Notes: a model not told the origin generated them from the letters alone. Counted from the stretch's first letter, positions 33,622 through 39,267 are shown. The stretch: 64,000 bases of DNA from Diphasiastrum complanatum (GCA_029204225.1 CM055098.1:13679929-13743928), one strand, 5' to 3'. A program made the numbers and translations.

Positions 33622-33845
33622 CAGGATCTTGTTCCTGGCCAGTTGTATCTGAAAAGCTCTGATAAGAGCAATATGGTGATATCATATAATTTTCACTCCA
33701 CACTGACAACTTGTTTTTCTCCTTTAGGTATCTTATGAATCCATCCATGGAGTATGCTAAGAGTTTTGGACGAGAATATGATGCTGAAGCTCTGGCTGCC
33801 GGGGTTATTGAAGAAATGAAACAACTCGAACCTCAACCATCTTAG
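3259..33845 (+). CDS. SCO1-like copper chaperone (HCC family), 3' four exons; N-terminus outside or not found
   Basis: This gene encodes the C-terminal 187 residues of a SCO/Sco1 thioredoxin-fold protein. These proteins deliver copper to the CuA site of cytochrome c oxidase subunit II at the mitochondrial inner membrane. Coding pieces are 3259-3483, 8363-8452, 33342-33474 and 33728-33845. All junctions are GT-AG and keep phase, giving 188 codons including TAG. In the visible peptide, [11 protein letters not shown] carries the CxxxC ligands (Cys56, Cys60), DPERD is at 90-94, VGLTGG near 111-116, and YLVDHS has the conserved His145. [10 protein letters not shown] and the segment after the His look more like plant HCC2 than HCC1. 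Arabidopsis HCC2 lacks the metal ligands, whereas this protein has them. The N-terminal transit peptide and membrane anchor are missing. No frameshift or stop was seen, so the gene is probably functional. HCC1 versus HCC2 orthology is unresolved. Confidence 0.93.
4136..4938 (+). repeat. 5' LTR of gypsy element
   Basis: Starts TGTAACATCC and ends GGTTGTAACA, a TG...CA terminus followed at once by a primer-binding site. Length about 803 bases. The 3' half (about 4560-4938) is repeated at 5164-5535 with scattered differences. Open frames inside it are chance. Confidence 0.75.
4560..5600 (+). repeat. Imperfect tandem duplication, ~600-base unit (LTR end + primer site + RT end)
   Basis: The block from the LTR text near 4567 through the RT fragment beginning near 4967 recurs about 600 bases downstream (5170 and 5564 onward). 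Both copies carry LTR 3' end, primer site and the same RT piece ([10 protein letters not shown], then TNVLKGVK). Small indels and substitutions separate them, so the duplication is not recent. Confidence 0.8.
4939..4951 (+). other. Primer-binding site, initiator tRNA-Met type
   Basis: TTGGTATCAGAGC directly follows the LTR end, the usual plant LTR-retrotransposon primer site complementary to initiator tRNA-Met. Only about 20 bases separate it from the RT fragment, which shows the internal deletion. Confidence 0.85.
5571..6183 (+). pseudogene. Gypsy RT C-terminus and RNase H
   Basis: The frame reads [10 protein letters not shown]..., [30 protein letters not shown], then after one in-frame stop at 5939-5941 [16 protein letters not shown] and ADALSRI. 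These are the RNase H signatures of Ty3/gypsy: the TDAS active-site strand, the YDKE block and the DALSR end. RT motifs with the catalytic YxDD are absent. The stop makes it inactive. Confidence 0.88.
6366..7140 (+). pseudogene. Gypsy integrase, zinc-binding and core domains (decayed)
   Basis: The zinc-binding start is recognisable ([20 protein letters not shown]), but the region has lost the second Cys pair through a deletion near 6500. The core reads [22 protein letters not shown] and FIPTR in another frame, with the first catalytic Asp in MDF. The later part ([25 protein letters not shown]) follows more stops and frame changes. Inactive. Confidence 0.83.
7221..7640 (+). pseudogene. Gypsy integrase C-terminus and chromodomain
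   Basis: Reads [34 protein letters not shown] and VFHSSCLKE, the GPY/F module of chromoviral integrases. After a one-base frameshift near 7528, [17 protein letters not shown] is a chromodomain with the expected aromatic and W.G pattern. In related elements the chromodomain steers integration into heterochromatin. Here the frame break uncouples it. Confidence 0.86.
7675..8040 (-). pseudogene. Inverted gypsy reverse-transcriptase fragment
   Basis: On the minus strand it reads FVDDILVHS (the YxDD box with F for Y), [14 protein letters not shown], then [17 protein letters not shown] and [19 protein letters not shown]. This is the RT palm-thumb of a Ty3/gypsy element. One in-frame stop lies between the two parts. 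It abuts the end of the plus-strand gypsy relic in opposite orientation and may be a separate insertion or an inversion. Confidence 0.82.
8216..8311. repeat. (GT)n and (GA)n microsatellites
   Basis: A (GT)n run at about 8218-8234 and a (GA)n run at 8265-8311 lie in the last 150 bases of SCO1-like intron 1. Confidence 0.95.
8363..8452 (+). CDS. SCO1-like gene, short exon with DPERD motif
   Basis: This 90-base exon reads [19 protein letters not shown] then VAQLRAYLK. It matches the SCO strand-loop VPVF(I/V)S(V)DPERDT. The acceptor is GTAG at 8359-8362; the CAG at 8368-8370 would change the phase and drop conserved spacing. The donor AAAG/GTGTGC leaves one base that joins AA of the exon at 33342 to form Glu in YLKEF. 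The exon is shorter than the usual ORF threshold, so splice phase and family match are the evidence. Confidence 0.93.
8453..10850. other. Unassigned intron DNA
   Basis: No coding region recognised. GCTATAAATAGGCCC at about 10332-10346 has the form of a plant TATA box as found in LTRs, followed by a T-rich stretch, and may mark an eroded LTR or short element. Nothing else can be supported. Confidence 0.4.
10930..11296 (-). repeat. Copia 3' LTR with four 18-base tandem repeats
   Basis: The LTR begins (minus strand) TGTTTGATTT at 11296, right after the polypurine tract at 11297-11307. At 11055-11126 four 18-base units (form GATGGCCGAACAATCGAA) stand head to tail. The first two are identical and the next two diverge. 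Such tandem units in U3 often act as enhancers. The left LTR end was not determined. Confidence 0.7.
11304..11546 (-). pseudogene. Copia RNase H C-terminus
   Basis: Reads [26 protein letters not shown] and ADIFTKGLN, the end of copia RNase H just before the polypurine tract and 3' LTR. The RNase H catalytic core between 11546 and 11754 is present only as broken frames ([10 protein letters not shown]-type text near 11650). Confidence 0.88.
11754..12401 (-). pseudogene. Copia reverse transcriptase body
   Basis: A 215-residue open stretch. LYVDDTFEL holds the catalytic Asp pair. [17 protein letters not shown], then [18 protein letters not shown] and SLSQHMANP are the conserved copia RT-connection motifs. 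ESSRARFH replaces the usual K.APRAWY, a sign of decay. The stretch before it (RT fingers) is broken by a short deletion near 12420-12590. Confidence 0.88.
12988..13140. repeat. Two (TC)n tracts and a (CG)n run in LINE leader
   Basis: (TC)n at 12988-13021 and 13070-13133, the second followed by (CG)4. Translated frames across them (Ser-Leu or Arg-Glu repeats) are artefacts. Confidence 0.95.
13600..13890 (+). pseudogene. LINE endonuclease N-terminal fragment
   Basis: The frame reads GVWNCDGI, then [19 protein letters not shown] and [16 protein letters not shown] near the start and the ETH block are APE-type endonuclease motifs (first catalytic Asn and Glu), and GRGSGGVA is the next conserved loop. 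The C-terminal half, with the catalytic D.H, is gone. Confidence 0.75.
13905..14538 (+). pseudogene. LINE reverse transcriptase, YADD box and thumb
   Basis: [17 protein letters not shown] contains the catalytic Asp pair, followed by [15 protein letters not shown]. After a frame change near 14100, [10 protein letters not shown] starts the thumb and [11 protein letters not shown] continues it. RT motifs before the YADD box are missing. Confidence 0.85.
14589..15377 (+). CDS. LINE ORF2 C-terminal region with Cys cluster and PIP-like box
   Basis: An open frame of up to 262 codons; the start Met is arbitrary since the region should be fused to RT. Residues 107-125 form CxxC-x9-C-x4-C (RLCLLC...[11 protein letters not shown]), like the zinc knuckle after RT in many LINEs, but with Cys where His is usual. 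Residues 184-191 read QAQITSFF, a match to the PIP box QxxIxxFF that binds PCNA, followed by RRR. An Asp run (about 199-204) and a basic, Ser-rich tail end the protein at TGA 15375-15377. That this part is still open, while the rest is broken, is notable. Binding is inferred only. Confidence 0.7.
   Translation: MVISGSITITDLPLGTHQYIRRFLYRAYLDCTWRHQLGVKPDYYRTHFLEQDATGLPVLPCYLSSGFAIRPSLRVASLRVAAKLQDFTISDIETGRFQGTPREERLCLLCPLHEIEFEECFIFRCPIYYEIRGRYHCLFRDMPTTLRALIGYEDSRCVALMLREMVLLRQDMDQLAHQPHPSSQAQITSFFTRRRTRSDDDDDDIPPHRCQRQCITHSHAIVRTSRSVTRAHSFHPPRQRQRRSILPPVTARSTSFFSSSTT
15567..15644 (+). repeat. LINE 3' end: AATAAA then (TTTC)n(TC)n tail
   Basis: AATAAA at 15567-15572 is followed directly by about three TTTC units and then (TC)n to 15644. 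A simple-sequence tail rather than poly(A) fits several LINE clades. Confidence 0.75.
15655..17655. other. Unassigned intron DNA between LINE and hAT
   Basis: No family similarity seen in any frame. The longest open frames (for example 16674-16919 on plus) match nothing I recognise. Confidence 0.45.
17664..17770. repeat. hAT left terminal repeat and subterminal TTCGAA repeats
   Basis: After the terminal repeat, GATTCGAAC, GGTTCGAACC and GGTTTGAACC variants occur six times in about 90 bases, in both orientations because TTCGAA is palindromic. In hAT elements such clusters are transposase binding sites. Confidence 0.85.
17771..19385. other. hAT 3' non-coding region, AT-rich, low complexity
   Basis: No exon seen. 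Short words such as GTACTAGG, AAGTTCTAAC and GAAACTTGAAAC recur many times, giving a slippery, semi-repetitive sequence also found in the hAT introns and near its other end (27590-27670). Confidence 0.5.
19386..19504 (-). pseudogene. hAT transposase exon 7, acidic C-terminus
   Basis: Read after an acceptor (GAGCAG/AG) and in phase with exon 6: [19 protein letters not shown], then Ser-Glu repeats and EPSEEE before TAA at 19386-19388. Basic then acidic tails close many plant hAT transposases. Assigned by splice phase, so less sure than the other exons. Confidence 0.6.
19645..19753 (-). pseudogene. hAT transposase exon 6 (one in-frame stop)
   Basis: Starts after GTAG with [18 protein letters not shown], then a TAG (19697-19699), then [17 protein letters not shown]. 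It follows exon 5 in phase 0 and leaves one base for exon 7. The stop shows decay. Confidence 0.65.
19988..20226 (-). pseudogene. hAT transposase exon 5, hATC dimerisation domain
   Basis: Reads [19 protein letters not shown], then [40 protein letters not shown] and NLRLL. WW near the start, CERNWS and KKRNRL are the hallmark hATC motifs. The 5' end is cut: the reading frame runs straight into the gypsy LTR at about 20226. The donor CCAG/GTAAC follows EPIQ. Confidence 0.92.
20224..20401 (-). repeat. Truncated 3' LTR of nested gypsy element
   Basis: Nearly identical to 25187-25364, with one C fewer in a C-run and a CG dinucleotide difference. Preceded (minus strand) by the purine tract CCAGGGAGG. 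Its 3' end is missing. Confidence 0.8.
20623..21522 (-). CDS. Open frame: unknown Trp-rich segment fused to integrase C-terminus
   Basis: 299 codons. The last half is clear gypsy integrase: [45 protein letters not shown], then [11 protein letters not shown] and [13 protein letters not shown]. The first 160 residues are Trp/Pro-rich with recurring (A/R).IPW and are not integrase core. Downstream of the stop near 20623, [13 protein letters not shown] is a chromodomain remnant with two stops around it. Confidence 0.7.
   Translation of the reverse strand: MIGALKVPCAIATSHSWALWIPWAFDHAGARFSILAILCQDDLFMIHVSWHIACFSILLQRACHPAYVPTPWCWSSDAAIFSWGTYITESAHMVDGYVYDATIRDECPSLFQFPYWLPIADVVLPSRAFWIPWYDVPIFWADPLLSWALRIPWHSWLLLDSDGQSEVLNRILEDYLRHFVTPSRKDWDQHLCLAEYSYNSSVKTSTGVSPFFLSHGYAPLLPGIRPYRILEVLSPVTYRLQLPASASACDVFHVSLLRAAIEDDAPCDDEFPTAPELFPFLPAAILKVRLYHSRRRRQI
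22172..22858 (-). CDS. Open frame with protease-like end, otherwise unknown
   Basis: 228 codons overlapping the gag end. [19 protein letters not shown] and [13 protein letters not shown] resemble the end of a gypsy retropepsin (W.SLG.V..D...F...G....L.GI). The catalytic D(T/S)G was not seen. The rest (many Ser, Val, Asp) matches nothing I know. RT should follow but does not. Confidence 0.5.
   Translation of the reverse strand: MVLDTDIACCDSIDDVVPCFDIVVEYFDATRVPERHAIDVVAYAPYFDIIHGSTVSDALATPVDLHMAYDWFSSLGIVVVDLSQQTLSFTHAGQHHLLAGIDSQGDYRLVTGKHFQRSLSKAQDAALLSIQSTSVAASLSPSVGPLPQAVYLGGISTIAFAHTSYSPLGSVVGAVSSPLVSISPSLESIMADVPADFYGVLHGSTFDGSLAIGDQVVSSFALLHGISL
22837..24066 (-). CDS. Gypsy gag polyprotein of nested element
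   Basis: A long open frame; a natural start may be the internal Met of [16 protein letters not shown] Pro/Gly-rich linker ([15 protein letters not shown]) is followed by the gag core: [49 protein letters not shown] and the segment [17 protein letters not shown]. This is the retrotransposon gag (capsid) domain of plant gypsy elements. No CCHC zinc knuckle was seen before the stop. It is the best preserved gene of the element and overlaps the next frame by about 22 bases. Confidence 0.83.
   Translation of the reverse strand: MTTRVRSLKFSSIPSTIIMAHIPTSSETVKENLSDQFRRMNDTLSGLILRFDTVMTGFATMQSHIDSLQPHGPGKAPVFPSFGTTPPFGFPSSSISQPGGGPFIPPNPPPGFFPRPPVPEPHFVRDFRDRVQLATYSGSSNGNLLQNWFAKLDTYFQIYPKTDPQKIQLATLHLDGRAATWWRVYRADPDQEGLHIWHTFRRDFRHAMIDPQWLDRQCDTFRSLTQTSDLAFYTNQFMELSYLFTDLPATELISRYIAGLRGALCYDVSSFRPPTLVEAMSLASTLQHKYSDTLPSRFSRPHPFASSFPAMSTPTPAPSVPAPCIVPSSPRPPTPRPAFVRHYTSAKFADLQDPISHSLSELPDLLEIVIDLPELVIVSHSESESHIQVPTEMLIHIYRLRLIWSLILI
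24913..24924 (-). other. Primer-binding site of nested gypsy element
   Basis: Minus strand TGGTATCATAGC, an initiator tRNA-Met-type site with one change from the common TGGTATCAGAGC. Confidence 0.75.
24925..25364 (-). repeat. 5' LTR of nested gypsy element
   Basis: Minus-strand ends are GTTATGGACTC... at 25364 and ...TTCGTAACT at 24925, not TG...CA. It holds two adjacent near-identical 31-base units (24960-24990, 24991-25021). Confidence 0.7.
25591..25852 (-). pseudogene. hAT transposase exon 4, DUF659 C-terminal part
   Basis: Reads [15 protein letters not shown], then [28 protein letters not shown], and ends near PAPTRYA. DNASN and CAAHC.DL are the conserved blocks that include catalytic-core residues of plant hAT transposases. 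Donor GCAG/GTTGCA at 25591/25590. The next exon of the family (about 200 residues with the last catalytic Glu) is not found. Confidence 0.9.
26074..26272 (-). pseudogene. hAT transposase exon 3, DUF659 N-terminal part
   Basis: Reads [20 protein letters not shown], then [37 protein letters not shown] and HIVVK. SDGWSD carries the first catalytic Asp. Flanking junctions are GTACGT donor / CTAG acceptor before it and AAAG/GTATAT after it, both in phase with neighbours. No stop in this exon. Confidence 0.9.
26716..27169 (-). pseudogene. hAT transposase exon 2
   Basis: An open exon of about 150 codons: Pro/Ser-rich linker, a basic patch (RGRGRRGR), then [32 protein letters not shown] and [11 protein letters not shown], which align with the region before DUF659 in plant hAT proteins. 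Phase fits both neighbours (GAT from G/AT; CAG from CA/G). Not interrupted. Confidence 0.82.
27320..27546 (-). pseudogene. hAT transposase exon 1 with BED zinc finger (frameshifted)
   Basis: Starts [15 protein letters not shown]; the finger then reads [20 protein letters not shown] and AHLLRAC in another frame, and the exon end ([13 protein letters not shown]) in a third. W-V, CxxC and the His/Cys end define a BED finger, which binds DNA ends. Two frameshifts break it. A donor GTAAAC follows at 27319. Confidence 0.82.
27553..28210. repeat. (TC)n, complex (CA)n and (TC)n microsatellites near hAT 5' end
   Basis: (TC)n at 27553-27581; a 300-base CA-rich block at 27780-28105 with interruptions; (TC)n at 28135-28210. 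They lie between the transposase start and the right subterminal repeats, where the hAT promoter should be. Confidence 0.95.
28250..28349. repeat. hAT right terminal repeat and subterminal TTCGAA repeats
   Basis: Six copies of the same GGTTCGAACC-like unit precede the right terminal repeat GATGCCACCTTGG. The shared unit at both ends ties the two ends to one element. Confidence 0.85.
28395..29716 (+). mobile_element. Copia relic with gag-RT fusion and intact 3' end
   Basis: Gag text ([36 protein letters not shown]) runs in frame into RT text ([19 protein letters not shown]), so protease, integrase and RT start were deleted. A second deletion joins KARLVAKG to [14 protein letters not shown] and removes the YVDD box. 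RNase H follows: [57 protein letters not shown] and ADIFTKALS. Polypurine tract AAGGGGGAG and LTR start TGTTGAAATA at 29717. Stops and frameshifts are present. It lies right of the hAT. Confidence 0.87.
28631..28873 (+). pseudogene. In-frame copia gag-RT fusion
   Basis: An 80-codon open frame whose first 45 residues are gag (UBN2-like: [21 protein letters not shown]) and whose last 35 are RT ([20 protein letters not shown]). The join falls at [10 protein letters not shown] deletion product, not a designed fusion. Confidence 0.85.
29717..30020 (+). repeat. Copia 3' LTR (right end uncertain)
   Basis: Starts TGTTGAAATATCATG after the polypurine tract. The right border is not visible because there is no second LTR to compare. 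Confidence 0.6.
30225..30432 (+). pseudogene. Decayed coiled-coil-like coding repeat
   Basis: One frame reads [16 protein letters not shown], stop, [13 protein letters not shown], stop, [18 protein letters not shown] and [14 protein letters not shown]. The Lys/Glu/Leu pattern with repeated (E/D)KL steps looks like coiled coil. Two stops. I do not recognise the parent gene. Confidence 0.4.
30433..32060. other. Unassigned intron DNA with (GT)n tract
   Basis: No gene recognised. (GT)n at 31752-31774. Sequence at 31230-31700 has LTR-like composition, but no LTR pair or primer site was found. Confidence 0.4.
32085..32162 (+). pseudogene. Fragment of cytosolic ribosomal protein L18 (eL18) exon
   Basis: After an intact-looking acceptor (GATCATGCAG, AG at 32083-32084) the frame reads [17 protein letters not shown] then RAPGVPHSQ. 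This is the highly conserved eL18 block VLLRGP.N/K.AREAVKHFGPAPGVPHS. Similarity ends abruptly after HSQ; the family goes on with a KPYVRSKGRKFE-type block, absent here, and a stop follows 10 codons later. The preserved intron-exon border means genomic DNA, not an mRNA copy, was duplicated. The flanks on both sides are unassigned. Confidence 0.85.
32300..33075. repeat. Cluster of short inverted repeats
   Basis: CGATCAACTGTTGATCG (32314-32330) is palindromic except the centre. CGTAAGT-GATA-ACTTACG at 32352-32369 is a 7-bp hairpin. A similar prefix (GTTGATAATCGTAAG) recurs at 32449-32462 with CTTACG at 32470-32475. CGTAG...CTACG follows near 32948-32968. Confidence 0.6.
33342..33474 (+). CDS. 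SCO1-like gene, exon with conserved His ligand
   Basis: This exon reads [12 protein letters not shown], then [18 protein letters not shown] and [11 protein letters not shown]. The His in VDHS is the third copper ligand in SCO proteins. The donor is GTAGGT after CAT at 33474, so AT plus G of the last exon rebuilds Met. Reading on in frame past the donor meets a stop at once, which supports the splice. Confidence 0.94.
33475..33727 (+). other. SCO1-like intron 3 (253 bases) with (TC)n tract
   Basis: A short intron bounded by GTAGGT and CTCCTTTAG. A (CT)n tract of about 55 bases at 33564-33619 fills a fifth of it and lies about 110 bases before the acceptor, where it could act as an extended polypyrimidine tract. 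Length changes in this tract would be an easy polymorphism in the gene. Confidence 0.85.
33564..33619. repeat. (CT)n microsatellite in SCO1-like intron 3
   Basis: About 28 CT units without interruption. Confidence 0.95.
33728..33845 (+). CDS. SCO1-like gene, last coding exon
   Basis: After the acceptor TTTAG the exon reads (M)[18 protein letters not shown] and ends in [10 protein letters not shown] then TAG at 33843-33845. YLMNP and the FG.EYD pattern are the SCO C-terminal strand and helix. The end position agrees with family length. The sequence after it has no further family similarity and is taken as 3' UTR. Confidence 0.94.
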
Positions 33846-35330
33846 TTAGAGGCAAAGTAGCTCTGAGACATATTTAGATTTGTTCCAATGCTATGTTTTT
33901 CAGTATCTCCTTGAGAGGTCGATTTGTAGTGGAAATATTGTGGTGCAACCGGCGCCATGGGCTTCGGAAACACATTCCTTTCATGACTTGCATGCCATAG
34001 CATTGAGCTGCATGAGAGGTTCATTTCCCCAAAATTTCTTGTTTCTAGATTTATGGATGGTTCTCACCTGCAAATTGCAATGTTCAACCACCATATTCAA
34101 AATTTTTGTAGGTCAGAGTATGAAAAGATATATAGTAGCCCTATTTAGTAGCTGGTTTCATGCCCTATTTAGTAGCTGGTTTCATGCTTAATAATAGCTA
34201 GGTACATTCGGTGTATGACATACTGTTTTCATTGAATAATCATTCTCTTTGAGAATTACTGGTATCCACATTATTTTCCAGGACAAAATTTATACGTTAT
34301 AGGACTTTTTTTCCTGCTTCAGAACTAGTCGTCCATAGCTATTCTATAATGTCAGAAATCACCATTCAAACATTGGAGTCATACACTTTCCTTACGTTCT
34401 TCTTAAATGTGAGGCTTTCTTATGCTCTACGTTATGTTGTGCTTGTTCAAACCAGATGAGCTTATTTGGCGTCCAAAATAACAGAATTTTCTGCACTTTG
34501 GCTTTTTTTAATCTTGGTATGATTTGCCCCTCAATTTACCAGAAATGACTTGCTATTGGTACTCATTCACTGCAGGTATAAATAGTTATTGCTAATCTGT
34601 GTTTCAAATTTATGGTGTGACAAGGTAAGTCATGATTAAAATACTAAGTGGAACTTTCCATCTTTGCTTTATCCTGCAACAAAGATATTTTATGCACTTA
34701 ACGCAAATTTTAGCTGCTACATTATGTACTCTGGTAGAAGGCGTTATTTGAAATTTCTGCCCAAAATCATCTAGCCTATATATGGCTTGTTAATAATTCA
34801 ATGTTATGGTTCAAATGCTGGAGATTTTGGCAGCAAAGTTTATGTGATGGTGAACAAGTAAGTTCCATGGAAATGAGGGCACCTTTAGTTTGTTATGTTG
34901 GATGCTTGTGTGTTTTATTGAAAGATATCACATTGTTAGACAAATTAATCATGCTTTTATGGTGCATTTAGGCTGCCAATGTTCTCAAAGTAACATGTAG
35001 ACTTTTTCATGGGCTCATGACGAGTTAAACAACTTTCTTTGAGCGTGCTAAACAACTTTCAACTCGAGAAATACTTCAGCTAATTTATAAACTCATGTCA
35101 TCTTTCAAGTTAAGGGTCACTTCTTGTTGTGAAGAGGGGATTGCGATTTCAGGCAAATCTCCAATGGCAATGTGCCTTATAGCACAATACTTTCTAGTAT
35201 GTGCAATCTTATGCAGACATGGATAATATAGAAAGTTCACAAAGCCGTTGGAAGCTGTTTAGTGATTTGCTAGAGAGCAATAACTAGCCCGAGCATCGAC
35301 CACTTTGCTACCAGAGCAAACGTCTCTTTG
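33846..35330 (+). other. Probable SCO1-like 3' UTR then unassigned DNA
   Basis: The first few hundred bases after the stop are T-rich and non-coding, as expected for a 3' UTR. AATAATAG near 34191 and TTGAATAATC near 34237 could serve as weak plant polyadenylation signals, but no strict AATAAA is obvious. A 24-base segment (TATTTAGTAGCTGGTTTCATGC) is directly repeated at about 34143-34188. The rest, to about 35330, holds no gene I can support. Confidence 0.45.
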
Positions 35331-38300
35331 TGAATGTCCGCCGTTGTTTTGTCTCTACGAAGTTTCAGGAAAGAGCATCAAATGCTTTCTCAAAGTGGAC
35401 AAGGAGCCCAAACTGGCTCCCTCATTTCCAACTACGTAGTAGCCTGTCTCAAGTTCCCAAGTGTGCACTCTATTGTGGGTCAACAAGGGAAGGTTCTTGA
35501 ACTATGTCCATGCTCCAAGTGGATCAGGTTTATGCAATTTTCAAAATCCATTCCAATCAAAATCGAATTAGCAACCTTTGACCTTTTACTAAACTACTTA
35601 TAGATAATGATTCAAATTTCAAACCTGTTCTAGATCCAGATTGTCCACACAATCCCTAGAGAATTTCTCTTTTTCAAAAATTTCCAATTAGGTATCTTAC
35701 TCTCTATCTGAAATTATTTTCAGAACAAATCTCATTTCTATACCACATCTGGTATGCAACCCACAGATTCCCAAATAGAATTTTATCTCATCACTTCACC
35801 CCTCCTTTTAAAGAAATTATCAATTTCAATAAAAGTTAATTTGAAAAATGACCTATAAAAATATCCAAATTCAAGAAAAATCAGTAATAAGTGCTTCCAC
35901 TAAAAGAATCACTCTATTACAAGCAGGACTTTTCCTTCAAATATTTTCAACCTGAGTGACAGAAACTACCATTCCATCGAAATCCATTTATGCACAAAGA
36001 GATATTCTAGGTTTAAGAAATTGAAACACTCTTAGAATTTATCTGAATTCCAAGTGTATTCACACAAATAGTAAGTTATATGACATTACAATCTTTCAAA
36101 AGAGTAACTTCATGCTGGAAAGAATTCATATAAACTAGTCTGATGTCTTATATTCAAGAAATTATTAAGAAGTAAAGGATTAATTAAGATAGCGAGAAAT
36201 AGTTTTGAGGGCCTCTGATTTTGAAAATAATGAGATACCACATTGGGATCTAGATTAAACCTCAAAAATTTTCAAAATACCTCACATTTGATCAAACAGT
36301 TTTATTTTTTCCTTATCGCGACTAGGTATTAAAATACACCATTGATCATTAGATCTTTACAGTCCTAGAATTCCCTTTCCAAAATTACTGATGTCCCATA
36401 CAATCAGCTTTTCCTTCTAGAAAATCCTTAACCGCCTTATCTGATATTCTGGAGATCCATTGATCATCTAGTTGTCCTAGAATCCATATAGGATATTATC
36501 TTTTGCTCCCAACACTGGAGAATCCATTTATTTGGATGATACCATAGTCCACACCTGATCTTGTGATCTAAACATGAAAATTAACATGGTTCAATATTAC
36601 ATTCTGATCTTTCCAAGTTAATGACAAGCTTCTATCAATTAATAGATCCAATGTAATCCATGTATCAGATTCTACTTCTAACATCACAATTGACATCCAA
36701 AATTGCAGATAACTCAATGGTTACAAATATATCTATAATGAATTCAACTAAATGAATTCAATCTAGGAAATTAATATCCGGTATTAAGCAATTATTTACT
36801 GGGATTACCAAAATCCTAACTGCAAAATACATTTCCCGATCGCACGTACTACCACTGATGTCTACTCTTCTTCCCTCCTTAGAATTCACAGTTTCTTGAA
36901 AATCTATTCTAGCTAAGGTACTAAGAAGATGTAACGACATTAGTAAATGTTTGAAATTAATTATTGTAGGAAAAAGTCTGAAACAATTTTATTTTTATCC
37001 TATACCTAGGCTAAATTACCGATATATAACAATCAACTACTAGTATAAAAAAAAACTTAGTTTGATCCTTTGCATATCATTCACCATAGGATTTAATTGG
37101 AAATAAAGTCAGTTTTATATTTTTGATCAGTTCCTATCAATTACGAATTCTCCAATAAAACTGGATTGTTTTTTTTTTTTATTGACTGGTTTGGCATTAC
37201 TCCGTCATTATTAACAACTTTCCAAACTTAAAATACGAAAGTACATGAATAGAAATCTTACTAATAGGATTTTAGAAACTCTTAAACTGTATCCAAACAA
37301 GATTCCACTGATCGGATAAAGAGTTCTATCCTCACTCATGTTATCTGGTCATTTCATATTGTTTGACGATTTTAAAATCAATTTTGACAAGTATCTTGTA
37401 CAAACGTTATTTTGTCCCAATTCTAATGATTAATGTCAACTAGAAATATACAAGACTAAACTTGAAATTCAATAGGAAAGAAAGAAATTAGTTTTAATCT
37501 TTAATCTGGGAAAAATTTAGCTTTCAAAGTTTAGTCACCAAAAAACACAGTACCAGAAAAACTCAATTTTCTTATGAACCTTTTCATAGATACCCATTAA
37601 GATAGCAAATTTGTTCTTCCAACATTTCCTGGGTTGTGGATTTTTTAAAAACCGAAAACCTTATTTTCAATTGTTTGATTTAAGCAGCTTTTCCAAAATC
37701 TTCCTCCTAAACCCATGTACAGGTTTCATTCCAACTATTAGGCTTAGCCATTTTTCATGCGATTACCGGAAGAGTAAATTTAGAGTAACTAGTGAATAAA
37801 TATCCACTCTCATGCAAAAAAGCTCCTCTTGCATGTAAACCAAGACAAGGTCCACCTAACCCCTAAAACGGTTTACATCGGAACACACATGAAGGGTCTT
37901 GCATAAAATGCAAACCATTTGAGGCCAAACAAGAAAAATTAAAAGATTATTCAATTCCTTACAAGGTTTTTCGAGAAAATCCCATGCAAGGCCACCCTTG
38001 TTCCAGATTTTTACCCTTCCCGTAGGGTTTCTCACCAGAAATTTTAGTTTCACTTCTCGTGGCGGCTATAGCCGCGATGGACAGCAGGTTGCTAGCGCTC
38101 CTCCTCAGCCTGCCAAGCGTGTTTATACAGAAGGAAGAGTAGACAACAGCTGCCATAGTCTTCAAGCATGCGCGAATCAAGAAAGAAACATGCATTCAAT
38201 AGGTTTCTACAGCTGCTCGGGTTTCAGCCTTCCTAGTTGGAATCAATTGCACTTAAACTCTACCTTCTTACAACTAAGAGCTCCATCACCTCTCCTACTA

Positions 38301-39254
38301 AGATCTACCTTGAACTTCCATGGATAGCGTGACTAACTCTGCACAATACTGCTGAAAATTATTTCTAGATGTAGGGGGAGTGCCTTCTAGAAGGAGTTGG
38401 CTTATGAGGTTATCCAAAATAGTTATCCTCATTTTTTGGAACCCAACAGGTTTACCCAACACTTCCTAAAGCAAAAGCACAGATTCAACATCCTGTTGAC
38501 AGGATCTATCTGTATCCCAAGACAAGAGAGAAATCTAGCACGGAGCAGACAGAAACCTCAGGAATTTCTAAGCTTCTTATGTTGCCAAAAAAGTTAGAGA
38601 AACCACAACTTCCATCTATGTTACTTACTGCAAGTTCATTAACAGGTTACCAACCATCTAGCTTCAATGAGCTTCTTCAGGGAGCTGATTTCTCATCTTT
38701 TTTACCAGGCAGACCAGTATTCTGTTCAGCAATTCATTAGAAGATTAACTGCACTTTCTATCAATGCTCTTGAACATGCAGGTTTGACAGAAGATTATAA
38801 AAAAATCACTAACCCTCACATACATTCACTAGGATCATGTTTTTAGTTATTAACAGTCCATATGCTGGATAAATTGAATTTGCTTTAATCTATCTATGAA
38901 CAAACTAGGAACACAATTCATAACATTATGGGTTATGCATGCATCCAATTTATTAACCAAACAAAGATAGCCATGAAACAAGCAACTGGATCCATTCTAA
39001 CAGATCCTACTACATCACTGCTTCATAAAAAAATCTGGAAATAGTAAACATATTTAACGGAATCATTCTCATAAAAGAGCTTACTATCAACAGTTTCAAA
39101 AAACTTGCTTCAAAACTGGAATTAGTGAATCCATAACCGCACTTCTCTTGAGAATTCAGCGCTCCTAATCCGGGATGCAAATCCAAGCGCTTCCACGTTC
39201 CAAGTCCAATGTATGGCTTGATTCTTCTCCTATCCAAGACCGCATCTTAGCCAT
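35331..39254 (-). other. Large, apparently non-coding interior of a minus-strand LTR element
   Basis: About 3.9 kb of AT-rich sequence lies on the inner side of a minus-strand primer site (39255-39266). No gag, RT or integrase motif was seen on either strand. Extent to the left is a guess because no matching 3' LTR was found. This would fit a large retrotransposon derivative (LARD), or simple decay. A locally GC-richer open frame at 37998-38327 (GGYSRDGQQVASAPP) is not recognised. Confidence 0.4.
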
Positions 39255-39266
39255 GCTCTGATACCA
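39255..39266 (-). other. Minus-strand primer-binding site
   Basis: Minus strand TGGTATCAGAGC, followed at 39268 by an LTR edge (plus-strand TGTAAAGACC, which is the reverse complement of an LTR ending in CA-type sequence GGTCTTTACA). Confidence 0.8.
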
Positions 39267-39267
39267 A

